Shown piece after piece: positions 38,542 through 48,516 of a stretch of 64,000 bases of DNA. The DNA lies in the NCBI GenBank assembly GCA_964409245.1, contig CAYPCQ010000003.1, forward strand, positions 1-64,000, read 5' to 3'. The number at the start of each line of letters is the position of its first letter. Position 1 is the first letter of the stretch. The translations under genes were made by a program, and so were the position numbers. The notes beneath the pieces are model-generated. The model did no database searches. It was not told the DNA's origin and worked only from the letters and a program-made list of their open reading frames with translations. This stretch comes from CAIMWS01 sp964409245. Its GTDB lineage: Bacteria > Verrucomicrobiota > Verrucomicrobiia > Limisphaerales > UBA1319.

Positions 38542-38741
38542 TGATCCATGCGTTTGGTTTATCCGCTCCCGGCCAATTTGACCGCCGCCTCGGCCGGCGT
38601 TTCAGGTTTGGCGGCGTGTGGCAAGGAAGCGCAATAACGCGAAAGCAGCCCGTTTTCCGGATCGGATGGAGCCGCAGATAGCCGGCTCTATTTGCGCTGA
38701 TGGATAGAGACTGCGTCAAAAGTTTACATAGGTGTATAATG

Positions 38742-39440
38742 CTAATGGGTCAAGGCATACACGGCTATGTTCAGCGCGAGTTTTTTGCCGTCCTCGGGGC
38801 TGACCCCTTTGCCCACATTGCAGCGGTTTTCCATGCTGAAGGCGCAGCACAGGCCTTCCTCGCAAAGCACCATCACCAGGTTTCCCTGGTAAAATAATCC
38901 CTCGAGGTGGATGTCCTTTTTCTCGTGGAGGCAGCTCACGGTGGTGACCACAGAAAAGGCGCGATAGATGGGATGGTCGTAGGGGAAGGAAACCACCTGT
39001 TCATTGGTGAACAGCCGGGCGAATTCCCGGCGGCATGCCTTGGGGAATCCCGGATTGGTGCAGCAGCCGGAGGCCAGGAGAAAGCCTCCGCGCGAAAAAT
39101 AACGGCGCAAGGCCTCCAATTCTTCGGCGTTGAGGACGAAGTCGTTGTGTCCATTCATGAACAGGAAGGGTGTTTCGTATAACTCCGGATCGGTGAAGCG
39201 GAGGCGCTTTTCCTGCTGCACTTTGATCGTGGAAGCCTGGGAAACGAGCTTCATCAGCTCCTGGCCCACGCCGCCGCAGTCGTTGCCGTCGTTCTGGCTG
39301 TAGCGGATGCGGCCCATGAAGAAGGTGGTGGAAGGATCGGCATTGTCCTGCGCGCCAGGCGCCAGCAGCAACGCGATCGCCAGGACGGCGCAAACCCGGC
39401 CGGCCAATAACCGGGGTGAGGATGGAAGGCAGATTCTCAT
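38742..39440 (-). CDS. DUF4159 domain exported protein
   Basis: Last gene of the minus-strand MoxR operon. From the ATG at 39440 the product is 232 aa with a signal peptide (VCAVLAIALLLAPGAQ). The longer frame from 39482 would overlap the preceding gene and add 14 residues ahead of the signal, so it is less likely. The DUF4159 core shows FFMGRIRYSQNDG, YETPFLFMNGHNDF, LEALRRYFSRGGFLLASGC, FPYDHPIYRAF and a Cys-rich end CEEGLCCAFSMENRC. DUF4159 is related to class I glutamine amidotransferase/ThuA-like folds and regularly closes MoxR-DUF58-vWA operons. The enzymatic role is unknown. Confidence 0.85.
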   Translation of the reverse strand: MRICLPSSPRLLAGRVCAVLAIALLLAPGAQDNADPSTTFFMGRIRYSQNDGNDCGGVGQELMKLVSQASTIKVQQEKRLRFTDPELYETPFLFMNGHNDFVLNAEELEALRRYFSRGGFLLASGCCTNPGFPKACRREFARLFTNEQVVSFPYDHPIYRAFSVVTTVSCLHEKKDIHLEGLFYQGNLVMVLCEEGLCCAFSMENRCNVGKGVSPEDGKKLALNIAVYALTH

Positions 39441-39453
39441 AGTTCCGGGAATT

Positions 39454-41682
39454 TCAGGATAGGTTCCATTTTTTCCGAACACACCATTCCGTGCCCAGGG
39501 ATCCCAGCACGGCCAGCATCACCCACGCATTGACGCCAATCGGTTCACGCACTGGATGGGTGCGGCGGACCTGTTCCACTCTGGCTTTGATTTGGGCCAC
39601 GAGTGCGGCGGGATTGCCACACTCCTCCGCTTTCACCGCCAGCCCCCCACTGGCGTGGGCCCATTGGGCCAGGATTTCCATGTTCCGGCCGGTTTCCTGC
39701 AGCTCGGGATGAAGGTCGCGAATATCCACCGTGCGGGAGGCCACCACGGCCTGATTGGCGTCCAGTAATTTGAGCGTATACAAACCCTCGGCGGCCGGGT
39801 GGAAGCTGGACGCAACCAGCCGGCCGGGCGGCAATTCCAGTGCCTGGCTGGCCACCACTGCTTTTCTTTCGTCCTCAACCTGAAAGCGGAACCCGGCTGG
39901 CAAGCCTGGGGTGTCCAAAGCTTTGACTCGCCGTTCCAGCGCTACCTGGATGTCCGTGTTGGGGCGCAGGTCCTGGTCCGCGAGGCTGATCATTATGTCC
40001 TGGCGCACGGGCTCACCAACGAACCGGAATAATTGGCGCCAAAAGCGGTCGTATTGCTGGACATCGGAATCCCTGGCCAGGCGCCAGCGCCAGAGATTTT
40101 GGACGGCGATCACGGCGGAAATGCCCGCGCCGTAGCGCTGGGAGGCCATCAGGATCCGCTTGCCAGAGGGGCCGCGGTCTTCGGGGTGCTCCAGCCACAC
40201 TTGCGCGCCCGGTTTGAGCGAATCCACGCGGCCGTATTGGGCAAATAAAGGCAGCTGGGACCAGGCTGCCGCCGTGGAGCGGTCGCTGGCGACCCGGAAC
40301 AGGGGATGCTGGAGTGCTTCTTCGGTCAGTTGCACGCGGAACGGGCGGTCGAGCCCCAACGCTTCTGAATTGGCCGGGAAAGTCACCGGCAAAAGTTGTT
40401 CCAAGCGGGTGCCGCGCCAGGTGGAATTAAAAGTGGCGGGCCCGCCGATCATCAGGACACCGCCCCCCAGGCCGCCGCAGAAATGCGCCAGCAATTCCTG
40501 CTGGGCGGGGGTGAAATCCAACGGTGTCAAATTGGAGAGCACGATGACCCGGAACGGGGCGATCTCTTCCGTGGAGACGGGAAAGCCGAGTTTGAGTTCG
40601 CCGTCCGTTTCGATGTTCTGACGGAAAATGGACTGTTTGGAGGTGCGGGTCAGGCCGGTGATTTTGATCGCCGGATCGCCTTTGAGCGCCAGGCCTATGA
40701 ACTTGTATTCCCAGGTGAGCGCTCCTTGCACATACAGCACGCGCAGTTCCTTTTCGCTGGCGACCTGAACCGAAGCCGAGCCCTGGCTATTCAAGCATTG
40801 CAGGCCGGGCGCAGCGGGCGGCAGGAATTGGATGGAATAGCGGTGGAGGCCCTCGAGGCTTTCAGTGACTTCAAAGCTTTCCTGCCAGTAACGAGAGCCG
40901 GAGCCGGGCGCCACTTTCTTCCGCTGCACCATCCGGCCATCACGCATCAGCGACAAGTCCAGTGGCTCCAACTCCTCGCAGTTGACCATTTCGAGCTGGG
41001 CGGCGACCCGGAAAATGGTGTTGGTGGCCACCACTGGCGGAGCATCCACACTGCGCAGCGCGAACAGGCGGGCGCCGGCATCGCTGCCCAAACCGATCCC
41101 AATAAAAGGGGTGCGGCTTTCCACCAAAGCGGCCAGTCCGCGCGCATTTTCGCCGTTTTCATTGGCGATGCCGTCGGTTAACGCGACGACGGCCAGCGGT
41201 GGATTGGGATCCGCGGCGAGGACGCGCGCGAGGGCGCCCCCCAAATTGGTGCGCTTGCCGGTGGGCTCGGCGGCGCCGAGCTTGGGGCCATCAGCCTGGG
41301 TGGCCTCCTCGGCGAACAGCCAGGCACGCACGGGCGTGTGGTCCGCCTTGAACGCCGGCAGCAGATGGTCGCGGAGCAAATCATAAGCCTGCCGATAACG
41401 GGTGCGGTCGTTTTCTTTGAGGGACATGCTTTCGCTGCGATCCATCAGCAAAAGCACCGGGCGCTGCCCGGGGGGCTTGCGTTCGGTGGTCACCCACATG
41501 GGTTTGGCGGCCAGGAACACCAGCGCCAGCAGCGCGGCCAGGCGCAGCCCGGTTTGGATGGCCACCCGTCCCTTGGGCACGCCACGCCGCATGGGCAGCC
41601 AGGCCGCCAGGCCCAGCACCAGCGCAACCAATGGCAAACCGATTTGCCAGCCCAGGGGAAAATCAAACACCAGGGTGCTCAT
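39454..41682 (-). CDS. Membrane protein with vWA and glutamine amidotransferase-like domains
   Basis: 742 aa. Two N-terminal membrane helices (residues about 13-30 and 45-62) are followed by a von Willebrand A domain whose metal-site motif is intact (LLLMDRSESM, DxSxS type, residues about 78-87; threonine later in KRTNLGGAL; VVALTDGIAN). The middle has an immunoglobulin-like stretch, then a class-I-amidotransferase-like domain (LRVLYVQGALTWEYKFI, FRVIVLSNLTPLDFT, GGGVLMIGGPATF). A last helix sits near the C-terminus (AWVMLAVLGSLG). Its ATG overlaps the stop of the gene before it by 4 bp. The architecture matches the large vWA membrane proteins of Bacteroidetes/PVC MoxR operons and suggests a cell-envelope assembly or sensing complex with the MoxR ATPase. 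Confidence 0.85.
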   Translation of the reverse strand: MSTLVFDFPLGWQIGLPLVALVLGLAAWLPMRRGVPKGRVAIQTGLRLAALLALVFLAAKPMWVTTERKPPGQRPVLLLMDRSESMSLKENDRTRYRQAYDLLRDHLLPAFKADHTPVRAWLFAEEATQADGPKLGAAEPTGKRTNLGGALARVLAADPNPPLAVVALTDGIANENGENARGLAALVESRTPFIGIGLGSDAGARLFALRSVDAPPVVATNTIFRVAAQLEMVNCEELEPLDLSLMRDGRMVQRKKVAPGSGSRYWQESFEVTESLEGLHRYSIQFLPPAAPGLQCLNSQGSASVQVASEKELRVLYVQGALTWEYKFIGLALKGDPAIKITGLTRTSKQSIFRQNIETDGELKLGFPVSTEEIAPFRVIVLSNLTPLDFTPAQQELLAHFCGGLGGGVLMIGGPATFNSTWRGTRLEQLLPVTFPANSEALGLDRPFRVQLTEEALQHPLFRVASDRSTAAAWSQLPLFAQYGRVDSLKPGAQVWLEHPEDRGPSGKRILMASQRYGAGISAVIAVQNLWRWRLARDSDVQQYDRFWRQLFRFVGEPVRQDIMISLADQDLRPNTDIQVALERRVKALDTPGLPAGFRFQVEDERKAVVASQALELPPGRLVASSFHPAAEGLYTLKLLDANQAVVASRTVDIRDLHPELQETGRNMEILAQWAHASGGLAVKAEECGNPAALVAQIKARVEQVRRTHPVREPIGVNAWVMLAVLGSLGTEWCVRKKWNLS

Positions 41683-44255
41683 TTCTCCGATAATTTCTGG
41701 AAGTATTTCTCCACCCGGCCCCGGTAAGCCGCCGGCATCCGGCCGGCTTCAAGCCCGGTGACCTCGGGTTTCACGGCCCGGTTTTCGGGTTCCGCGCGCA
41801 GCTCGCGGTTGAATTTTTCCAGCGCCGCCATCAGGCGTTTCAGCACTTCGGCATCGAAGGCTTTCTCCCCGGATTTCAGATCCTGGTCGAGTTCCCGGGA
41901 CAGAACCACGGCGGTGGGCTGGGCGGGAGCCAGTGCGCGCAAGGCGTTTTGCAGGTTGAAATAGGCCTCCCGACGCTGCTTTTCCCGGTCCTCCGGAGAG
42001 ACGGGGCGCTGGCTTTCCAACTGCCGCAGCAGGCTGCCCAGTTGGGCGAGGCCCTGCTGCAAGCCGTCCGCCTGGCTGGGCTGGGATTGGGCGGCATCCT
42101 TGGCGATCCGCATCGCTTTGGGCAGGCTTTGCTCGAAAGCCTCGCAAACCTTCAGCAGCCCTTGCTGGACTTGGCCCGCCGGTTCCTGGCGGGCTCCCGG
42201 CGAAACCGCTTTTTCGACCTGGCTCAATTTTTCCTCGAGCGCTGCCCGCGGCTTTTCGCCCAGTGCTTCGCGCAGTGGCGGCCCGAAGGCCTCGCTCAAT
42301 GGCTGCTGGCCGGCCAGTTGCTGAAGCTGGTTGAGGGTCTCGCGGGTGCTGGCGGCCGCCTGGCGCATTTCTGACTGCGAGGGGGAGCCGGGAGCGCCGG
42401 AATTCCGGCACTGGCCAAAGCGAGCGGCCTGCTGCTCCAGCATTTTTTCAAGCCGGTAGGCGTCCGCCAATCGCTGGCTCTGGCTGTGTTGCTGGATGGC
42501 GTTGGACAATTTATCCAAATCACCGGTTGCGGCATTGGCCTGGCTCAGGGCGGTGGGGGCCTTTTTTGCGAGCGCCTGGGTGCATTGCTCAAGGCTTCGG
42601 TCAGCGGCTTCCAGCTCCTTTTCCGCGGGCTTGAAAATTGCGGGATGCTGGCCCTGAAAATCGGCCAAGGACTGCCGGATATTCCCTTCCTCCCGGCTCA
42701 AATTCTGGCTGTTGGTTGACACCATGCGGGGGGCTGAACGCAGGGCCAAAGTCTTCTGTTGTTGGGTCAGCTTTTGCAGAAAATCCTGCACCGCTTTTTC
42801 CTCGTTTCGAAACTCCGAAATATCTTTCAGGAGGGTGCGATTCCTGGCGGTGGAGGCGGGATTGTCCTCGTGGCCGGCCAATTCCGGGGGTGGTATTCCA
42901 GCCAAAGCCTGGCTTTTCCGGCGGGCAGCGACCAGCTCCGCCAAGCCGGTTTTTTCCTGTTTCAAGCCGTCGGAAATTCCGCTATAGCGAACCAATTCCG
43001 AGGCGTTTTTCACCGCTGCTGCGGCTTTGGACAAGTGTTCGGAGGTTTCAGCCAGTGATTCGTTCTCCAGGGCGATGGCCATTTGGGCTTTTAAATGTGC
43101 CACTGCTTTCGCCAGGTCCGCCTCGTTATGGGCAATCTGGTTTCGGTCCTGGTTCAATTTTTCGAAAGAGCCGGGCGGTTGCTGGAGGAGTTGGTGGGTT
43201 TGGCGGATGACCTGTTGTTGTTGGTTGATGAGGGATGCCAGTTCGCCGAGCCAGGGCGGAGTTGAACTGGTTAGGCCGTCCGCCATTTTCGGGAGGTCTT
43301 CCCGGAAAGGGTGGACTTCCAGAAAATAAATTTCGGAAGCGAAACTGTTGGAGTTCCGGGTGGAGGCCTCGGCATAATAAGAAACCACGTCCCAGTCGGA
43401 CAGCTTCAGTTCATCCAGGAAAAGGGTGGGGTGGTAAACGGCATAACGCGGCTCCTGGGATGGTGGCAATTCCTGCCTTTTCTCCGGGCTGCCATTGACC
43501 GAAAAGAGCCAGGCCACTTGGGCCAGGTCCTGGCTGGCGGCGGCTTCGATTTGCAGGGGCACCACCTCCACTTTGGTTGCCTCCAAATCGCGGCCGGGTT
43601 CAGTGATGCGAACCTCACCCCACGGGCGGTCCACCTGGTTGGTTTTAGCCGGGGCGGCTAATTCCAAAGTTTGGCTGTCAGCCGGTTGGTTGGTGGCGGT
43701 GGAGGTGGGCGCCGGGTGGCGGGCGGCGTAAGTTTCCTGGAGCCGCTGCCAGGGATCGTAACGCTGGTAGAACCAAACCGCGGCTTCGATGGCCAGGATG
43801 CAAACCCCCAAGTGAAGGAGCGCGCGCCGTGCCGAAAGGGAAATGACGAGGGAACGCCTGAGCAGGACGGATTGCGCCTGGTTGAGGATGCAGCGATAAA
43901 AAGGGGCGATGGCCCGTTTGCCACGATCATCCTCCAAGGCCACCAGGGTGTTGACCCGGTCCAACAGCTCTGGATGGCCTTGCTCCAAGGTGCTGGCCAG
44001 CCAGCGGCGCTCGGAATTAAGATGGACCACTACGGCGGTGAAGCCAGCCCAGACAATGGTGGCGAGACAGGCCACAAGGAATACCACCCACCGGGTGGGT
44101 GCCGGCTCCTCGATCCAGCCTTTGAGCATGGCGGCGCCCAGCAGTAAATAGAGGAGCGCCAGGATGGCGCCTAAAGTGCCGGTGTGCTGGATAACTGCCA
44201 GCCAGCGCTGGCGGTTTTGCACCTGCTGAAAATTACGTTCCACTAAATTAATCAT
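41679..44255 (-). CDS. DUF4175-like membrane protein with long coiled coil
   Basis: From the ATG at 44255, which overlaps the TGA of the preceding gene in an ATGA junction, the product is 858 aa. A longer frame from 44348 would run 31 codons back into the neighbour and is rejected. Three N-terminal membrane segments are visible (TLGAILALLYLLLGAA, WVVFLVACLATIVWAGF, and LHLGVCILAIEAAVWF near residue 170). A beta-rich extracytoplasmic part follows (EVRITEPGRDLEATKVEVVPL, YAVYHPTLFLDELKLSD). From about residue 340 the protein is helical, Gln/Glu/Ala/Lys-rich and predicted coiled coil to the C-terminus. This matches the large DUF4175-type proteins of such operons. Function unknown; probably a periplasmic scaffold. 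Confidence 0.75.
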   Translation of the reverse strand: MINLVERNFQQVQNRQRWLAVIQHTGTLGAILALLYLLLGAAMLKGWIEEPAPTRWVVFLVACLATIVWAGFTAVVVHLNSERRWLASTLEQGHPELLDRVNTLVALEDDRGKRAIAPFYRCILNQAQSVLLRRSLVISLSARRALLHLGVCILAIEAAVWFYQRYDPWQRLQETYAARHPAPTSTATNQPADSQTLELAAPAKTNQVDRPWGEVRITEPGRDLEATKVEVVPLQIEAAASQDLAQVAWLFSVNGSPEKRQELPPSQEPRYAVYHPTLFLDELKLSDWDVVSYYAEASTRNSNSFASEIYFLEVHPFREDLPKMADGLTSSTPPWLGELASLINQQQQVIRQTHQLLQQPPGSFEKLNQDRNQIAHNEADLAKAVAHLKAQMAIALENESLAETSEHLSKAAAAVKNASELVRYSGISDGLKQEKTGLAELVAARRKSQALAGIPPPELAGHEDNPASTARNRTLLKDISEFRNEEKAVQDFLQKLTQQQKTLALRSAPRMVSTNSQNLSREEGNIRQSLADFQGQHPAIFKPAEKELEAADRSLEQCTQALAKKAPTALSQANAATGDLDKLSNAIQQHSQSQRLADAYRLEKMLEQQAARFGQCRNSGAPGSPSQSEMRQAAASTRETLNQLQQLAGQQPLSEAFGPPLREALGEKPRAALEEKLSQVEKAVSPGARQEPAGQVQQGLLKVCEAFEQSLPKAMRIAKDAAQSQPSQADGLQQGLAQLGSLLRQLESQRPVSPEDREKQRREAYFNLQNALRALAPAQPTAVVLSRELDQDLKSGEKAFDAEVLKRLMAALEKFNRELRAEPENRAVKPEVTGLEAGRMPAAYRGRVEKYFQKLSEK

Positions 44256-46276
44256 GCGGCGGACCTCCTGGCGGCTGTCCAAAGACTCTCCAGCAACAAG
44301 GCGCCGAGCCCCGCGACAGCCAGCCACCACCAGATTTGCTGCCGCCAAATGGCGGTGTGGCTCATCTTAACCGCCGCCGACAGTGGTTTTGGGGTTTCGG
44401 TTTTGACCCCCAGTTGCCACGACTTGAACGTCGCCGGTGAAATGAGATAGCTCAACAGCGACTCTTTGGGAGGCGGATTCACATTGAATACCTTTTCGAG
44501 CGCGGGTTGATCGTCATACGTCAGGTCATACAGGCCTGGGCGGACGGGCAGCGGGATTTGGGCCTGGGCCCGGGCCACAGGTATCCGTGCCAATATCCGT
44601 TGGCCGTCGCGCAAGATCGCTTCGCGGACAGGCGAATTCGGAGGCAAACGCACCGTGGCTATTTCGCCCGGCTCGTAATCCGCGGGGGACGGGTCTTCCG
44701 GCCGCGCCTGCTGCAGGCAAAGATCCAAAAACGGGATGAACGTCAGGTGTGTTGGCCAGGTGGTTTGCGCCCGCTCAAAGCCGAACGCCGCGACCAGCAA
44801 GCGGCCCGGATATTGGGAGCTTTGGAAAAATAACGGCCGGCCGGACTCGGAGAATAAAAGCGGCATGGCATCCGCGGCCTGCAGGGGATGGTATTGGATT
44901 ACTTTGACTTCCAGCAAATTCCCAAAATCCGGCGATAAAAAGGGGTGAAATATGGGGTGATTGAACCAGGCATGCTTGAACCGCTCGGCCTGCTGGCCAG
45001 TGGCGGCCCCCACTTCAAATCCCAAATCCCGCAGGGCGGCGGAAATGACGGGTGAAACCCGGTTGACCAGCAGCAGCACCCCACGCTGGTTTGTCAAATA
45101 ACGCCACACCAACTTGCGTGCGTCGCTGGATTGCAGGTAACCGCTCTCGACAACCAGCACTTCTTCATCCTGGCCGGCCTCCAACTCTTCCGCCAGCTTC
45201 CCGGGATCCAAAGGCCGAGTGGCCCATTGGCCGCGCATGATGTCCGGAGAGAGCGCCAGTTTGAGAAACTGGGACTGGGCCAGCAACGCCACCCGGCCCT
45301 CGCGCATGGGCGGCAGGGAGAAATTCACCCGGTTGTCTTCCGCCAGCGCGTCGGGAAGGCCTTCCACGAGGGCTTCCCCCTTGATCCAGGCCGCCGGGTC
45401 CGCTTCCCACTGGGTGTTCAGCACGAGGCTGCCGGGGGTTTGTTCCAAGGGAACCTCCCGGCTGGTGATGGCCTGGGTTCCAGAACGAATGGTCACCTTG
45501 GCGGTCCTGGCTTGGCCGGCATAGCCCAGCTTGACGGTGAAATTGACCAGCGACTTATCCCCCAGGAAAATCCGCTGCAAACGTGGCTCGCCGAGGTATA
45601 AGTTGGGCGCGTTGGTGGCGGCAAGTTTGGGCAGTGCGACCTCCACATTGTCCAGGAACGGGGGGGAACCAGTGTGCTCGTTCCATTGGTTTTCCTGGCT
45701 GTCACCGCAGAAGACGATTTTTTTCCGGTTCCCCAAGGAATTCGCCAGGAGGGTGCTGGCTTGGCGGAACGCGCTCAAATAGGATCCGCGCTGAAAAGCG
45801 GGCGCCAGCGCCTGGATCTTCTGCCGGGCGGCGTCTGGATCTTCGCCGAACGCCACCACCACCTTGGGCAGGGAGGTCAATTCAATAACTGCGGACTGGG
45901 AGTCCAAGCCCGTTTTGGCCACTTCCGCCGCGATGCGGTCGCGATCGCGCAGGAAACCGCCGCCTGCCTGGTGGCTGAGGGTGTTGTCGAGGATATAAAC
46001 GCGGCTTTCCTGGATCACCATGCGCTCCGGTTCGCGGATGTACGGCCAGGAGAAGGCTCCGGCCAGCAAAACCACCGCCAGAACACGGAGCAGAAACAGC
46101 CAGAAATCCTGCAGCCGCCGGGGACCCTGGCGGGGATGGGGCGAGTCATCCAGGAATCTGAGCGCGGAAAAGCGATGCACCCGGCTTTCCGACTTGCGCC
46201 GCAGGTGCAGCCAAAGCGGGGCGCCCGCTGCCAGGGCGCCCAGCCACAGCCAGGGATTGAGGAAGGAGAGGTTCAT
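44252..46276 (-). CDS. BatA-like membrane protein with degenerate vWA domain
   Basis: The ATG at 46276 overlaps the stop of the DUF58 gene (ATGA), giving 674 aa; a start at 46321 would overlap the neighbour further and add non-family residues. The N-terminus is a textbook BatA double-transmembrane domain (MNLSFLNPWLWLGALAAG, PLWLHLRRKSESRVHRFSALRFL, LFLLRVLAVVLLAGAF). A vWA-like domain follows in which the metal motif reads LDNTLSH rather than DxSxS, so metal binding may be lost. Later parts include an IG-like stretch and a GATase-like region (VLVVESGYLQSSDARKLVWRYL, GVLLLVNRVSP), and a C-terminal helix (WWWLAVAGLGALLLESLW). A component of the putative MoxR-driven envelope complex. Confidence 0.85.
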   Translation of the reverse strand: MNLSFLNPWLWLGALAAGAPLWLHLRRKSESRVHRFSALRFLDDSPHPRQGPRRLQDFWLFLLRVLAVVLLAGAFSWPYIREPERMVIQESRVYILDNTLSHQAGGGFLRDRDRIAAEVAKTGLDSQSAVIELTSLPKVVVAFGEDPDAARQKIQALAPAFQRGSYLSAFRQASTLLANSLGNRKKIVFCGDSQENQWNEHTGSPPFLDNVEVALPKLAATNAPNLYLGEPRLQRIFLGDKSLVNFTVKLGYAGQARTAKVTIRSGTQAITSREVPLEQTPGSLVLNTQWEADPAAWIKGEALVEGLPDALAEDNRVNFSLPPMREGRVALLAQSQFLKLALSPDIMRGQWATRPLDPGKLAEELEAGQDEEVLVVESGYLQSSDARKLVWRYLTNQRGVLLLVNRVSPVISAALRDLGFEVGAATGQQAERFKHAWFNHPIFHPFLSPDFGNLLEVKVIQYHPLQAADAMPLLFSESGRPLFFQSSQYPGRLLVAAFGFERAQTTWPTHLTFIPFLDLCLQQARPEDPSPADYEPGEIATVRLPPNSPVREAILRDGQRILARIPVARAQAQIPLPVRPGLYDLTYDDQPALEKVFNVNPPPKESLLSYLISPATFKSWQLGVKTETPKPLSAAVKMSHTAIWRQQIWWWLAVAGLGALLLESLWTAARRSAA

Positions 46277-47199
46277 TTCAGCTTCTTGCGCTCCGCCAGG
46301 AACATGGCCAGCGCCCGCCATGGATTATCATCCGTGCGCACCACACAATGCGGCATGGCCAGGCCCTGAAACAATTGGCGGTGCTGCACCATGAATTCGT
46401 TGAACCGGGCCAGGTAGCGCTCGCGCACGGCGTCCGGCCTGATTTCCCGGCGCGCCCCGGATTCCAGATCCTCGAACAACTGCGGCTCCTGAAAGGGGAA
46501 CTCCATTTCATCGCGGTCCAGCACCTGGAAAACCAGGCATTCATGGCCCTCGAAACGGAGCTGCTTGAAAGCCAGTTCGATCTCCGCCGCTGGCTCGAGC
46601 AAATCCGAGAAGAACAGGATGATGCTGCGGGTGTTGACCAGCCGGATGGTGTGCGCCAGCAATTGCGCGAGCCGGGGGCCGCCCGCCGGCTGCAGGCTTT
46701 CCAAATGGCGCAGCATGATCCCAAATTGGGAGGCGCTTTGCGACGGCCGGATAAAACGGGGAATGTCCTCCGCCCCGTTCAGGGTGATCATGCCGGCTGC
46801 GTCATTTTGTTTCAGCAAAAACCAGGTCAGCGCCGCCGCGAGGATGCGGGCCACGTCCAGTTTCGAGCCCCAGGCCGTGGAGCCGCGGTAGGCCATGGAG
46901 GCGCTGATGTCGCAAACCACATGGAAGCGCGTGTTGGTTTCCTGCATGTAGCGCTTGATGTACAGCTTGTCGCTGCGCGCATAACGCCGCCAATCGAGAT
47001 GGCGCAGATCGTCGCCTGGCTGGTAATCGCGGTAATCGCTGAACTCCACGCTAAAGCCGTGGAAAGGGCTGTCATGCAGGCCGGTCAGGAATCCCTCCAT
47101 CACATAACGCGCCTTGAAATCGAGCCCTTCCAGCGCGGCCAGGGCCCGCGGGTCGAATTCCTCGTAGAAGGAGCGGCGGATGACGGTGGAAAAGGTCAT
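46273..47199 (-). CDS. DUF58 domain protein
   Basis: 308-aa soluble protein of the DUF58 family, which is almost always encoded directly after a MoxR ATPase, as here (14-bp spacing). Motifs: GLDFKARYVMEGFLTG at the start, the hallmark FSDYRDYQPGDDLRHLDW, RRYARSDKLYIKRY, and a vWA-like metal site in VCDISASMAY (DxSxS intact), with TRSIILFFSDLLEP later. No membrane segment is seen. It probably serves as the vWA adaptor through which MoxR acts on substrates. It ends in an ATGA overlap with the BatA-like gene. Confidence 0.93.
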   Translation of the reverse strand: MTFSTVIRRSFYEEFDPRALAALEGLDFKARYVMEGFLTGLHDSPFHGFSVEFSDYRDYQPGDDLRHLDWRRYARSDKLYIKRYMQETNTRFHVVCDISASMAYRGSTAWGSKLDVARILAAALTWFLLKQNDAAGMITLNGAEDIPRFIRPSQSASQFGIMLRHLESLQPAGGPRLAQLLAHTIRLVNTRSIILFFSDLLEPAAEIELAFKQLRFEGHECLVFQVLDRDEMEFPFQEPQLFEDLESGARREIRPDAVRERYLARFNEFMVQHRQLFQGLAMPHCVVRTDDNPWRALAMFLAERKKLK

Positions 47200-47213
47200 G
47201 GCGTCAGGCCCGT

Positions 47214-48245
<1,032 letters not shown>

Positions 48246-48516
48246 AATCTTTATTCTGATGCTCGTTACTGGGGAAATCCTAGCCTTAATGGCCCATGCG
48301 GTCCAGATTGGAAAAAAAAAGACGATCCATCGCAGGAATCGATAAAAGAGTCCCGGCTGGCAAACCGCTCAAAATTTTCGCTGCGGGATGGCCAGGCCAA
48401 TCCGCGGTCGAAAGCTATACCAAGCATGGATCCCCGTAGGCGCGCGATCCAACCTTCAAGAACGACTCCAGCGCAATCCAGCTTTTGGAGGCGAATGACC
48501 GGTTATCGAAGCGGCA

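Noticed and set aside
38669..38688. GAGCCG/CGGCTC hairpin between the two converging units as a terminator
   Set aside because: Only a 6-bp stem with an 8-nt loop, and no real T tract on either strand.
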